Positions 20,988 through 32,412 of a stretch of 64,000 nucleotides of DNA are shown in pieces. The stretch's first letter is position 1. Every line of letters starts with the position of its first letter. The DNA lies in assembly GCA_036768485.1 (NCBI GenBank), contig JAVLUZ010000511.1:1564411-1628410 (forward strand), read 5' to 3'. Origin of the DNA: Mermis nigrescens. Taxonomy: Eukaryota > Nematoda > Enoplea > Mermithida > Mermithidae. Both the position numbers and the translations under genes were made by a program. The notes beneath the pieces are model-generated. The model was not told the DNA's origin. It searched no databases and saw nothing but the letters and a program-made list of their open reading frames with translations.

Positions 20988-21463
20988 TATGCGCACCATT
21001 TGATAAATTATAGTTTTAATTGTCAAAAACGACTTCAGAATTCGCTAAAATGCTTTATTGAAGGAAATTCAAGTTTTAACATAAATAACGTATACCAATC
21101 GTGATATTTTTTGTAGAGCGCAGAAATTTTTATACAAAAGTGGCATCAAACACCGCTATTGCATGTTTACATAAAATTTTCTACTTAAAAAAGCTGATTA
21201 CACAGGCGCTCTATTTTTAACGTCTTTAGACCTCCCCAAAAAACGTGGAAAAAGGTCGGAAAAAGTGGAAAAAATTTTTGGGTTCGGTCTATAATGTCAA
21301 CCAAATCGCTGGGGAAAAAAACGTTGTTCAGTATTGCCATTTCCAGCCGTGACTTTTTATCTGAAAACGTGAGTTTTTATTGTAGCTTTGAGATTTTTTC
21401 TAAGTTGCGTTTTTTCGAGAGTTTTTTGAGATTTTGAATTTGAATAAAATTTTGAGTCTGGTT
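20988..21463. other. Unassigned sequence
   Basis: AT-rich; nothing recognised before the hAT-A terminus. Confidence 0.4.
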
Positions 21464-22408
21464 CAGTGATCGACCGGGCCCCAGCCCGGCTATCCCCGGC
21501 TATTTTTCAGCATCCTCGCCCGTGGCCGGAGCCAGGTCGAAAAATGGCCGGGGCCGGGAAAAAATTTAACGTTATTCGTATTTTGTACAGAATGTGATAC
21601 TGCCAGTTATTTATCAATGGGCAAGTATTAATTTTGAGAACTGCACTGATTCGACCATATGTATACAAAGTCCTTGTTATATCTTTGCTACTGTGTATAA
21701 ATGAGCTTTTACTGAATAAATGTTGAGGAATATCTGCATGTTTTCGATTCCTTCACTTAACTTATTAAACCAAATGTTACTTTTATCTCATTTATTTGTA
21801 GCTAGTGGCTAAAAGATTTAGAGTTGACAAATACGTTCTATTTCTAGTTGGAAATTGTACGTTTTCAAAAAGACAATTTTTACAAAAAAACACTTACATT
21901 TAATTGAATGGGAACCGCCTGCTTTAAAACGCGTTTCTTGTGTAATAGTTATTAGGACGGAAGTTAATTGTAATCAAATGTAAACTACGCTGCATAATTG
22001 CATTCGATCCAATAAACTATGTATGTCTCATTACATCCAATACCTATTCCGCCAAATCGCGCTACATCTCTGTGATTCTACTATAACACGTTTCTTGCGT
22101 AATAGTTATTGCAGCAGAAGTGAATAATAGGCGGAAGTAAACTACACTGCAGTATCGCGACCAATACGATAAGCTATATTTTTCTAATTTATTACGTCCA
22201 ATACCTATTCCGTCCAATCGCTACATCTTTGTGATTCCACTACTTCTGTTTCTGCTTTTGTTAGTAACGATTATTACTTATATTTTTCATATTTTTTATC
22301 AGAGCTTTCTCTTTTATATTCAGAGTCTTTGTTTCTTATTTTAATTTGCTTCGGAAAATTTATGCTCTGTTAGGGCGTTGACTGTGTGCCATCATTTCTA
22401 CTCGCTTC

Positions 22409-22814
22409 CAGATATGCATAGTGAAAAATTTCTGGGGAGGGAGAGGGTGGGTGCAATCCAAATAAATTTTTTATAGTGCCTTTTTTACCGTAAAAACGCT
22501 TTAAATGCGTTGAAAACGCGATTTTAAAGCATTTCATGTTAATGCTCTTTCTTTTTAGAACATAAAACACGAAAAAATTTTGAAAAATTGCATTAAATTG
22601 ACCAAAATATAGTCAGTAAGAGACTACTTATTGACAATTCGCCAAAAATTGACAATTTTGAGCCATTTAAACGCTAAAAACTCATAAATCTAGACACTTT
22701 CTATGATTTTTCTAAAAAGTGTGAATTCTGGGAGGGGTGAAAAATTTTTTGCGTCAGGTGAAAATTTTTCTGGGGGAGGGGGTGAAAACCCCCAAGCCCC
22801 CATGATCATGTATG
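22409..22814 (+). mobile_element. M4 MITE, copy 1
   Basis: This 406-bp element starts CAGATATGCATAG and ends ATGATCATGTATG, flanked by the exact 8-bp TSD CTCGCTTC (22401-22408 and 22815-22822). Subterminal G-runs (TTCTGGGGAGG and its inverse) are typical of the family. No coding capacity. Confidence 0.85.
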
Positions 22815-22931
22815 CTCGCTTCTATAAGTTAGCTCTCACTAAAATTTTCCATTTAGATTACATCAAATCGCAATTACGATCAGTTACTGTTTTTAGGATT
22901 TATAACAAATTTATTTTTGTTTGCTATATGA

Positions 22932-23053
22932 ATGACTAGCAGCCATGAGTCCGTAGTGTGGCAGTTTTTTGAAATTGACCCTGCAGATCAAAGTGTGCTA
23001 ATAGCAGCGACATAGAATTTGTTGATGATTCAGACAATGAAGCACTGGACTAA
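22932..23053 (+). pseudogene. hAT transposase remnant (N-terminus joined to C-terminus)
   Basis: An ATG at 22932 begins a peptide with HESVVWQFFEIDPADQS, the usual start of a BED zinc-finger domain in hAT transposases, which stops at a TAG at 23009-23011. Right after it, in another frame, comes the acidic C-terminal tail NSSDIEFVDDSDNEALD ending in TAA at 23051-23053. The same tail ends the fragment at 26614-26898. The catalytic middle is deleted, as in MITEs derived from an autonomous parent. Confidence 0.65.
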
Positions 23054-23311
23054 ATCTGTTTCTTTTGACATAAATAATAATAAAACTTGATTCGAAAAGG
23101 CGCACCTTTGCACTTGCCATTTACCACTGAATGGAGCAGTCGCTCATTATTTCTCTTCCTATGCCCACCCCAAGTATGTGTCATGCAATAATATTTTCCT
23201 TGTCTGACCCCAGCCGGCCCTGGCCCTGGCCACAAAAGTCGCCCCGGTCAATCACTTTTGACCACCAATGCGAAACATTACAAATACCTTGCAATCTTTA
23301 TCAAAATTAAT

Positions 23312-23480
23312 CAGCGTTAGTCGATTGGCTATAGTTCTGGACTTTAGAGCAAGAGGTCCACGTTTCGAATCTGACTGCCAGCAACTTTCTCTTGTTTCCT
23401 CAGATGCTACCGACAGCACACATGCGCTCTTATAATATGACTATGTTAATACATATGTGAACCAGCTACACGAATGCCGG
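23312..23480 (+). repeat. SINE-like repeat with tRNA-like promoter boxes, copy 1
   Basis: TTGGCTATAGTTCTGG resembles an A box and GTTTCGAATCTGACT a B box (consensus GGTTCGAATCC), about 35 bp apart. The sequence from the boxes through ACACGAATGCC recurs at 30487-30640. It does not fold as a functional tRNA. A tRNA-derived SINE or tRNA pseudogene is inferred. Confidence 0.45.
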
Positions 23481-23814
23481 CGAATGTAAACTGTGCTGCA
23501 GAATTGCGTTCAATCCGATAAACTATATATGTCTCATTTATTACGTCCAATACCTATTCCGCCCAATCGCTACATCTCTGTGATTCCACTACTTCTGTTT
23601 CTGGTTTTGTTAACGATTATTACTTCTGTTTTTCATCGGAGCTTTCTCATTTATATTCGAGTCTTTGTTTCTTATTTTAACTTGCTTGGAAAATTTATGC
23701 TCTGTTTGGGCATTGACTGTGTGCCATCATTTCTATTCGTTTCCAGGGGTGGTGAGATCAAAAAAATTTTAAAGTGCCTTTTTTACCGTAAAAACGCTTG
23801 ATATGCGTTGAGAA

Positions 23815-26293
23815 CAGTGATCGGACCGAGGCCTCGGCCTTGGCCCCGGCCTCGGCAAGCCTCGGCGTTTTTTGGAGCCTCGGCCTCGGCGCCGAGGGCG
23901 AAGCTGAAAAGTGCCGAGGCGCCGAGGGTTAAAATCAAATTTGAATAAGTTTAATATATCCGTTGAATATTAACTATTCAGAATGCATCTGCAGTACACA
24001 GGCTATTTGTTACCTATAGACTTTTCTTATGGTTTTAGTCGCGTACCCAGTTACACCAAGTTACATACAGCAAAGTGCCAATTTATTATTCATGTGATGA
24101 CTAAGTTTTAATTCTCATGCTCGCTACATGGATCGGAAACACACATTCCCAAAGTTGGGGTGAGGGAGGGTTATTACCACCCTCTCAGGGTACAAGACTC
24201 AAGTCATTGTCAGACGATTTTTGGTGAAAACCTTTTGAATATTTTTTGACCTTAATATTTACTATGGCAAAAGTGCAGCTAATTATTAGAATTTCACGAA
24301 GTGATACAGTATTTTTGAATGTAAGCAAGAGTGAATAGACAAACTAGCACTATAAAACATGCATGCAACAGCTCAAAATTTTCGGGAGGGACTGTTCGGC
24401 ATAGGAGGGTGGGTCAAAATTTTCTGACGTTGGAGGGAAGGGTGTGGGGAGGACATCCAAACCTGGGTGGATGGGGAATTCCCCAAACCCCCTGTTACAC
24501 GTATGGTTTTCGGCTATTTTCATGGGAGAGGAAGTAAATGATCACGAATTTTCGGCCGAAAATCGCAAAAACGCACCTAAAAATGGCCAATAAATGTAAG
24601 TTTTACCAAGAATCAATTTCGGCTAGTGCATTTTTCGGAGCCATTTTTATACAATGGTAAAATACTTTCTTGAACGAAGTTATATTAATTATATCGTTTT
24701 TCAGTATATTTTAGGAAATTTCAAAAAATTTTCGGCGCTTCGCGCAAAATATCGCTAATATACTGTATTTAGATTGAAGCAGGGGAAATAAATACTCCAA
24801 AATCAATTTTTGTGTAATCTAGCAATCTTTATGCAGATTTAAATATCTGTTGTATCTATTTATACTGTTTTTAAAAATTTTATGCAAAATAAGTACTATT
24901 TAATAACTTTGCACTTTCTTGCCGTTCAAAGATAAAATTGACTAATTTATCCTGATGTTGCATTGGATTTCTAAGCACAGTAGTGCTTCTTACTAGATTT
25001 AATTGGCATATTACAATATCTGTAATATTTCTGATTTTGTAGTACAAGTTGTTTTAGCTTTCTCAGTCGAGTTTTGTGTAGATTTCATCAAAAGCTCATA
25101 AAAATTTCGGCGCTTCGCGCCGAACTAAGAGTATCAACTAAATTCAAGCGGAATTATCACATTTAGGGCCACTGTTTTTTATATTCGGCAACAATTTTTC
25201 ATAATGTACAGAGACTTTTCAGGACCATCTTTGTACATGAACAAATATTTTTGGAGAGACAAAAACTGTGAAATTTCCGAAAATTTTGGGCGCATCAGTA
25301 ATTGTCTGTCCTATATATGTATCTTTAAAATAGTAGAATTTGCATTTAGAATGGGAAAATGTCAAATATTCAAAAACCCAGGAATTAGCTAAGATACACT
25401 ACCAAAGGTCGAAAAACCCAGTTTTACCACACTAAATCGCTACTGTACCATACTATAATAGTACACAAAAATTTGCATGCACAAAATGTTCTAAGACTTT
25501 TGGATACCATCTTTGTATATGTAAAAAGGTATCTTGCACAAAAAAACACTGTTTAGGACTACATGCTGCTTGCAGGTCACACACTGGCAGTATGTAAAAA
25601 TGTGTATCTTTAAAAATATATTTATTTAAAATATCTACAAAAATTTGTTCGCTCATACAAAGACACTACTTAATTTACTGGTCCCCCATTTTGGGATTTC
25701 ACCCTTCCCTCAACTCTGGACCTTGGGAAACTATGATCGGAAAGTACAGTGCAGTTTCCGTCATATTACCTGCCACACCAGAATTGGATGACCGAAAAAG
25801 CGTGTTTAAACATGCATTACTGCAAAAGCGAGCACAACAATGGCTACAGTTCTGTCTTTACTTAGCTTATTTCGTTTGTTCGTTTATTTCTTCGACACTG
25901 TTTTCTTATTTATAGTAATAAAAGTTTTTAAGTGCTTGTTCAGCCATATTTTTTATTAACTTTTCCAAGTCTTCATCAAGGGCAACTTGTTAAATTAAGT
26001 ATGCTTTCATGCTGCTGACTTTATTCAATAAATCCTTCACACATTTAATCTACTATTATTGAAAATAAAGATTAATTGTTTGACATTCGAAAAAGTGTTT
26101 AATATTACGATTATTCTCTAGCTCATGTGCATACAAAATATTCTAAGAGTACTATTTATGGGTATAGGTATATAAGCTTGACCCTCGGCATTACCCTCGG
26201 CCTCGGCCTCGGCCTCGGCCGAGGCAAGGGTTTTAAGTTGCCTCGGCCTCGGCCGAGGCCGAGGGTCCAAAAGTACCCTCGGTCCGATCACTG
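23815..26293 (+). mobile_element. hAT-B1: 2.5-kb non-autonomous hAT element
   Basis: The ends CAGTGATCGGACCGAGG and CCTCGGTCCGATCACTG are perfect inverted repeats. TSDs GTTGAGAA and GTGGAGAA match at 7 of 8 positions. Both ends are followed inward by dense CCTCGG/GGCCGAGG arrays, strongly GC- and CpG-rich against an AT-rich interior; these are probably subterminal transposase-binding repeats. The second copy is at 40747-43285. No transposase frame is present. An M1 element sits at the same internal position in both copies. Confidence 0.9.
25170..25551 (+). mobile_element. M1 MITE in hAT-B1
   Basis: It starts CACTGTTTTTTATATTCGG and ends CACAAAAAAACACTG. TSDs TTTAGGGC (25162-25169) and TTTAGGAC (25552-25559) match at 7 of 8. 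It inserted before hAT-B was copied, since hAT-B2 has it too. Confidence 0.85.
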
Positions 26294-26613
26294 GTGGAGA
26301 ACACAATTTTTAAGCATTTCTGATGATGCTCTTTCTTTCTAGAACATAAAAACACGAAAAAATTTCGAAAAATTGCATTAAATTGACCAAAATATAGGCA
26401 AAAAGTGACAACTTTGACAATTTTGAGCCATTTTAATGCTAAAAACGCTCAAATCCAGATACTTCCTATGATTTTTCTGAAAAAGTGTGAATTCTGGGGG
26501 GGTGAAAAGTTTTTTCGCGGAAGGTGAAAATTTTTGGAGGGCCTCCCCAAACCCCTTATGATCATGCATGCTCGCTTCTATAAGTTAGCTCTCAAAAATA
26601 CCTCAGCCCATCT

Positions 26614-26898
26614 ATTAAATCTGTGTCCAGCAAATGCGAATTCAAGTCAGCTCGTGGTTTGGCTAATGGTTCAAGAATTCAATTGAAGCCAGAAAATCTT
26701 CAGAGGCTCTTATTTCTAAAGCATAATTTGCGAGCAATTGGATTCAATACGTGGAAGCTTCCAAGCACTTAGGCTGATGAACATGTAGAATGCGGTGCAA
26801 GCAGCAGCAGTAGCAGTAGTGAAGATTCAAATAATATTAAGTGTGGTAATAGCAGCGACATAGAATTTATTGATGATGCAGACAATGAAACACTATAG
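26614..26898 (+). pseudogene. hAT transposase C-terminal fragment
   Basis: One frame, with one internal TAG at 26770-26772, reads as the end of a hAT transposase: a SARGLANGSRIQLKPENLQR stretch followed by LLFLKHNLRAIG. That is the SER-x-FS...R-LKPE...LLFL-x-NL block of the dimerisation domain. A serine-rich acidic tail follows, ending in TAG at 26896-26898, where hAT-C inserted. The N-terminal and catalytic parts are missing. It shows that hAT-A derives from a once-autonomous element. Confidence 0.75.
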
Positions 26899-27977
26899 GT
26901 ATTAGGGATGCAGCAGATACCCGCACCCGCACCCACTATTACCCGCTTCTTTTTTGGTACCCGCACTCCGCTATTCCAAAATTTTGCTAGCTCGCACCCG
27001 CACCCGCTAAAAATATGATAAAACAGCGGGTGGCGGATAATAATAATTAGAATTTACAAAAAGACAAAACGATTCTGAGGCAGTGGCACGTTAATGAAAA
27101 AACCAAAATGTATAACAGTGTGTTCTAACGTACCAGTACAAATTGGAAAAGCGAACATCTACTTGTAATGAGTCATATTTTTAGGTACCCTCTGGACTGC
27201 AGCTACATGTTCAAGCTCTCTTATGGTTTATTCCAATTATGCGAATTATGCTTTTTAAAAAAAGAAGGGTCTAGGTGCCAGTCTTTACATGCATCAGTTC
27301 AACCACTCTAGCGTGAGTAGAGATATTATGCAGCAATGTATTGTACATTGCTTTTTTAAGACGAAGTAGGACGTTTTGGCACTGCCGTTTTGGCGCCATA
27401 CTCGTTGTAATGTTATTAATTATTTACATTTAATTTATGATTAAAGTATAATACAGATTCTGAAAGCTCATTCAATTCTCTATGTGATGGTACAAATTAC
27501 ATCTAGAATATCTTTTAATTTAATGAGATAATTAAACGCATCTAAAAATACACTGGATTTTCTACAGTTTTTCAGTCGTACACAAATGAATACTCGTCGA
27601 TTCTGAATATATAATTTACTTAAAAATTGCTTCAAAATTAATGTAGTTAGAATATTTTTTAAGTTGCTGGCGCGAAAACGTCGTAGACCCTTTTTAAGAA
27701 GAGAATGACAACAACAAGTGTCTAAACATTGTATTCTGCAAAGTGCAAATATATTACTCATATTGGTCAATGGTTTAATCATTGACAATTTACTTATCTT
27801 TAGTTTGCAAATTTAATTCATGGAGAGAGTAGTCCGCAAAGAAAAAGACAATCAGCTTGACGATTAATATGAATTTTGCACACAGTAAATAACTGCATTA
27901 AGCGGACAGAAAAATGGAGCATTTTTAGCCCTGTTCATATTATGCTATATCTCACTGCTAAACCTGCCACCCGCCAC

Positions 27978-29003
27978 CATACGTGGGCAGCAAGAAAATT
28001 CTGGGGGGGTCCAAGATTTTTTGAAGGTCAAAAAATGGCCTTAAAAATGGTGGTATGGCGCACGGTTTTTTTTTTGTATTCGGCAAAGATTTTTCCCGAT
28101 GTACAAAGACTTTTCGGGACCGTCTTTGTACATGTACAAAGATTTTTGGGAAGACAAAAATTGCAAAAAAAGTCTATAATTCGAAAAAATTTCGGCGCTT
28201 CGCGCCGAAATGAGTAATTGTGTGTTCTATATATCTTTATAATGGCAGAAATTGCATTTCAAAAGTAAAAATGTCAAATTTTTCGGCGCTTCGCGCCGTT
28301 TTAAGACGATTCTTAGTGATTTTTGCCCTTAGAGACCCAGAAATTAGCTAAAACACACTACGAAAAGTCGAAGAACTCTGTTTTTACGATACTAAAATCG
28401 CTGCTGTACCATATTATAGTACCCAAAAATTTTGTGTGTACAAAATGTACAAAGATTTTTAGGGAGACAAAAACTGTAAAAAGGTGTAAAATTCCCAAAA
28501 TTTTCGGCGCTTCGCGCCGAACTGATAAATTATTTGTCCTATATATCTTTAAAATGGCAGAATTTGCATTTAGAATGGAAAAATGTCAATATTTTTCGGC
28601 GCTTCGCGCCGTTTTCAGATAATTTTTAGTAATTTTTAGCGTCATAAACCCAGAAATTAGCTAAAATACACTACCTAAGATCGAAAACCCTGTTTTACCA
28701 CACTAAAATCGCTACTGTACTATATTATAGTACACAAAAATTTGCATGTGCAAAATGTACAAAGACTTTTGGGGACCATCTTTGTACATGTACAAACGGA
28801 CCTTGTACAAAAAAAAAACACTGGTATGGCGATAAAAACACCATTTTTCGACGTTTCTCATCAAGAACTATCAATTGGCATCAAAAAATTGCAAAAAAAA
28901 AAACGAAAAAAATTTTCAAAAATTGAATTCTGGGGGGGTCTTTTGATTTCTGGGGGGGTCTTTTGGTTTCTGGGGGGGTCCAGACCCCCCACGCCCATGT
29001 GTG
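27978..29003 (+). mobile_element. M2 MITE, copy 1, split by M1
   Basis: It starts CATACGTGGGCAGCA and ends CACGCCCATGTGTG. TSDs CCCGCCAC and CCCGCTAC match at 7 of 8. The two halves (27978-28060 and 28824-29003) align with uninterrupted M2 at 38962-39203. Confidence 0.88.
28061..28823 (+). mobile_element. M1 MITE inside M2, with internal duplication
   Basis: It starts CACGGTTTTTTTTTTGTATT and ends CAAAAAAAAAACACTG. The exact TSD GTATGGCG lies at 28053-28060 and 28824-28831. It is longer than other M1 copies because a ~310-bp internal segment is tandemly repeated, giving four copies of the CGGCGC-TTC-GCGCCG hairpin (28193, 28284, 28505, 28597). Confidence 0.9.
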
Positions 29004-29385
29004 CCCGCTACCCGTACCCGCTATTTTTAAGGTGCAACACCCGCACCCGCTAAAGCAAAATTTTGGCACCCGCACCCGCACCCGCTATTCAAAAAAATGT
29101 GCACCCGCTGCATCCCTAATAGGTATTAATGTTTCGTGTGATATAAATATTAATAAAACTTGATTCGAAAAGGCACACCTAACTTTGCGCTTGCCATTTA
29201 CTACTGAATGGAGCAGTCGCTCATTATTTCTCTTCCTATGCCCACCCCAAGTACGTATAATGCAATAATTTCCTTGTCAACTTCGGTCCCTGGCGCAGTC
29301 AGGCGGGGCCAGGGATTTTTCTTCAGCCCCGGTACCGCCCCTCTTCCGGCCAAAAAAGTCACCCTGGTCAATCACTAGTCTGGTT

Positions 29386-30189
29386 CATGGTGCAAACCGA
29401 ATTTCTGGGGAAAATTCGTTAGGCGGCTTTGGGACCTGGTAATGCATATAACTCAACAACATTCAGCAGTGTTTATTCTTTTATAAAAACTTGCTGGCTT
29501 GCTTCTCAATAGGAAACGAATTTTTGAAAGAAAAAAACGCGGAGAGCAATGCCATGAGAAAGTACTGCAGTGGTTGCCGCAGCAGTTCCATGCTGAACTA
29601 ATTTAGACTTTCTGCTGCAGCATGACAGCCTGAAAATTGCGCTGCGCGGCCAATCAGTCTATACTTCACATGGTCGCCAGTTGCCACGCTGCAATCAAAT
29701 TTACTAAAGTAAAATTTTTCTTGCCGCTTTTCAATCTATATATACTTCAGCCGCATGGCGAGGACCGTAATTTGCTATTTTTAGCCTTTTTATGGATTGT
29801 TTTTTGCGCCGCAGAAGTTAAATAGCCGATTGCTCTTGTAAATGCAAATGAGATTTTGGAGTTGACCCGTTATTCAAGCTAATGCAATTGAGGTGTCAAA
29901 AAACGAGCAAGGTGGCAGTTAGCAGAAGTATGAACACATTGCGCAAAGCGATGGTGGAACGGCAGTGCGCACTAACTTGGAGCCACTTTTTTTGTCCATG
30001 TGGTGAGCTCGCCGCGTAAAGTGTAGATGCATGACGCGGTGTGGTGAGCGGATCTAGCCACCAAATATTTGTGGGGGGTAATTTGATTTGTAGGCATACT
30101 ATGGCTGCAAAAGCCCTTAGCAGCGCAGTTCGCATGAAGTATAGATTTGGCTTTAGTACCTTTTGGCAGGTTAACAGCAGGATAGCATC
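29386..30189. other. Unassigned sequence
   Basis: No gene or element recognised. Open frames here are short, with no recognisable motif. Confidence 0.4.
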
Positions 30190-30197
30190 ATATGTTC

Positions 30198-30878
30198 CAG
30201 GCCTGTATCCAAGGGGATAGGGGGACACGTGCACAGGCCCCTCCCTCCCCACAATCAAATATGAGAATAAGTTTTTGTTTACTTCCTTTTTGCTTTTTTA
30301 GCCAAAAATTGCAAAAACTTTGACGCTACGCGCCAATGGCATTGGTGTAGTTGGTTCACATGTATTAAGATAGCCACATTATACGTGCGTATACAGCAAG
30401 TAGTATTTGGTGGAAGCTGCCAGCCACCTAACTCGTTCGAAATGAGTCAAGTCGAAAACAAATAAGGCAGTGCCCGTATTGTTTCTGTAGATTTTCTGGG
30501 CTCTGAAGCGAGAGGTCCACGTTTCAAATCTGGTTGGCAGCGACTTTCTTCCGCTTCAACAGATGCTATGAAGTGCATACATACTCCTTTACAATATGAC
30601 TATCTTAATACATATGCGAACCTGCTACACGAATGCCAATAGAACTTATAGCGTATTTTGCATGTCTTCTGTTTTGCACAGGTTTTATGTAGAAAATGAG
30701 ATTCGTTCAAGAGGGTGTCCATTGGATTCTCACCTTATTTTAGGCATCTGGGTGCCAAATTTACAAAGTGTACAGCTCTAGTGGTCATAAAACGTCTTTT
30801 CTAATTCATCCTTTGGTCCTCATGTTTTTAAAAAATTTTGGTTGTGCCCCCCAAAACAAAATCCTGGATACGGGCCTG
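30198..30878 (+). mobile_element. hAT-E: short hAT element
   Basis: The ends CAGGCCTGTATCCA and TGGATACGGGCCTG are inverted (one mismatch). The exact TSD ATATGTTC lies at 30190-30197 and 30879-30886. Length 681 bp, non-coding. It contains the second SINE-like repeat. Confidence 0.9.
30487..30640 (+). repeat. SINE-like repeat, copy 2
   Basis: It matches 23340-23480 from GAGGTCCACGTTTC through CTACACGAATGCC with substitutions; the B box is degraded to GTTTCAAATCTG. Confidence 0.45.
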
Positions 30879-31124
30879 ATATGTTCTGTAGTTTTCTCCT
30901 TAAATCGGTACTTTACAATCCCCTTAAGTGCACAGAATTTGTAGCACATCTATGGTCTGTTTTTTAAGCTATTGCATGAAAATGCTCGGTAATCGTTTGC
31001 TTATCACTTAACTCAAATTTTTTCACTGCTCGGCAGATGGCCCAGTTACTCCCCACTTCTTCGCACAACAAGAAATCTGGTATTACTGTAATAAGACATT
31101 TGCTTACCGCACGATTTTTTTAAA

Positions 31125-32412
31125 GAAGAGTTTATTGCGACAGAGACGGAATTAAAACAATACAAATATCATCAAATTGAAAAAAAGAAAAAATCAAAGT
31201 AAATACAATAAAATGACGTCAATGGAATGCAATTTGAACTATAAATTACTGTGATAAAACAATATGTAATATCAATAACCTGCGCAAGGACTATAAAGGC
31301 GGTTTGCACTTACTTATAGTCTGAGGTAAAACTAATTTTTTCTAAACAACTGCTAAAGGACGGAAAGTTCTGGGCATTTACAACTTCTTCTGGCAAACTA
31401 TTCCAAAGAGGAGGAAGTCTATTTGCCGAACAGTACATTTTCAAATTTAAGCGAGATTTTGGTATTTTTGCTTTACCGACTTAATTGATCGAGTGATGCC
31501 ATTAAACACCATTAACAACTCGTTAAAATCGATGTTTATAGGCCACCAATAGTTCATGACAGACTCGACGCAACTGATGTGAGTCTAATTTAAGAAAATC
31601 TAAACGTTCCCTATAGCTCAAGTAATTCAAGACCCTTCTAGTAAAGTATCTTTGAACTCTCTCAATACTTTTCACATCTTGCTTTTTGGTGGTGACCAAA
31701 TAACCGTGCAATATTCTAGCAAAGGTCGGATATATGTTTTATAAGCTATAACTAGCAGTTCAGCATCTTTAGCCTTAAATGCGCGAAAAATCAATGACAT
31801 CCTAAAATATGCACTTTTAACTATATGTGCAATGTGCGGCGAAAAATCCATATATTCATTCAAAAGAATCCTAAATCTTTTAACGTTGTTTTCCAAAAGA
31901 TCCTCCATTCTAATGGGATATTTTTGCCTGGGATTTTTATGACCGAAATGCAAAACGGAGCACTTAGCCAATGGTAAAGGTAATTGCCATTTTCAGACCA
32001 CTCATGAACATTCAGTAGCAAATTGTTCAACAAACCTGCTTGTTCTGTTACGGAAAACATTTTTACATCGTCCGCAAATAGGTACATTTTCAACTTTTCA
32101 TTTTTCTTCAGAAAAGCGATATCATTTATGTAAAAAAGAAACAAAAGAGGACCAAGAACGCTACCATGTGGAACTCCGCTAGTAACATCAGTGAGCCTAG
32201 AAAGAAATCACCAATTTTTACCTGCTGAGTTCGACCATGTAAAAAATCTGTAATCCACAAAAATAATCGTCCTTTCAGTCCGTAAAAAGAAAGTTTGTGA
32301 AGGAGTTTATTTTGTGAAACAGAATCAAAAGCTTTGCAGAAGTCTAAATATATAGCATCAACCGGACTTTTAGAATCAACGTGGCATATAATTTCGTTTA
32401 TGTACATTAATT
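31125..32412 (-). pseudogene. CR1/Jockey-like LINE reverse transcriptase, decayed
   Basis: Several - strand frames join into the 3' half of a LINE ORF2. The VDAIYLDFCKAFDSVSQNKL block and the FYGLKGRLFLWI.DFL segment lie at 32407-32210. The YLFADDVKMF catalytic box is near 32080. The thumb and the IRPLLEYCTVIWSP region are near 31700, and an SLPEEVVNAQNF-like C-terminus ends near 31310. There are several stops and frame changes. The 5' half, including the endonuclease, is missing (5' truncation, typical of LINEs). The first ~180 bp on the + strand (31125-31310) correspond to the 3' UTR. Not functional. Confidence 0.88.

Larger units (their letters stand above)
23744..26570 (+). mobile_element. 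M4 MITE, copy 2, split by hAT-B1
   Basis: The left part 23744-23806 and right part 26302-26570 together match M4 copy 1. The flanks TTCGTTTC and CTCGCTTC correspond to the TSD of copy 1, so this is the same insertion duplicated along with its hAT-A host, later interrupted by hAT-B1. Confidence 0.75.
26903..29118 (+). mobile_element. hAT-C: non-autonomous hAT element with CCCGCA arrays
   Basis: The ends TAGGGATGCAGC and GCTGCATCCCTA are inverted. The exact TSD ATAGGTAT lies at 26895-26902 and 29119-29126. (ACCCGC)n subterminal arrays occur at both ends. It hosts an M2 element, which itself hosts an M1 element. No coding sequence. Confidence 0.9.
21464..29377 (+). mobile_element. hAT-A: hAT-type element carrying nested insertions
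   Basis: The left end CAGTGATCGACCGGG and right end CCCTGGTCAATCACTA are inverted repeats. The 8-bp TSD GTCTGGTT lies at 21456-21463 and again at 29378-29385, exact. Inside, the right-hand half exists twice: a segment around 21960-23259, ending in its own terminus GCCCCGGTCAATCACT, and 23481-29377. The two halves carry different internal deletions of a transposase gene (remnants at 22932-23053 and 26614-26898). Elements nested inside are M4 (twice), hAT-B1, hAT-C, M2 and M1. Subtracting the insertions leaves a core of roughly 3 kb. Confidence 0.8.

Noticed and set aside
23312..23390. A functional tRNA gene
   Set aside because: Only the promoter boxes resemble a tRNA; acceptor and anticodon stems do not pair.
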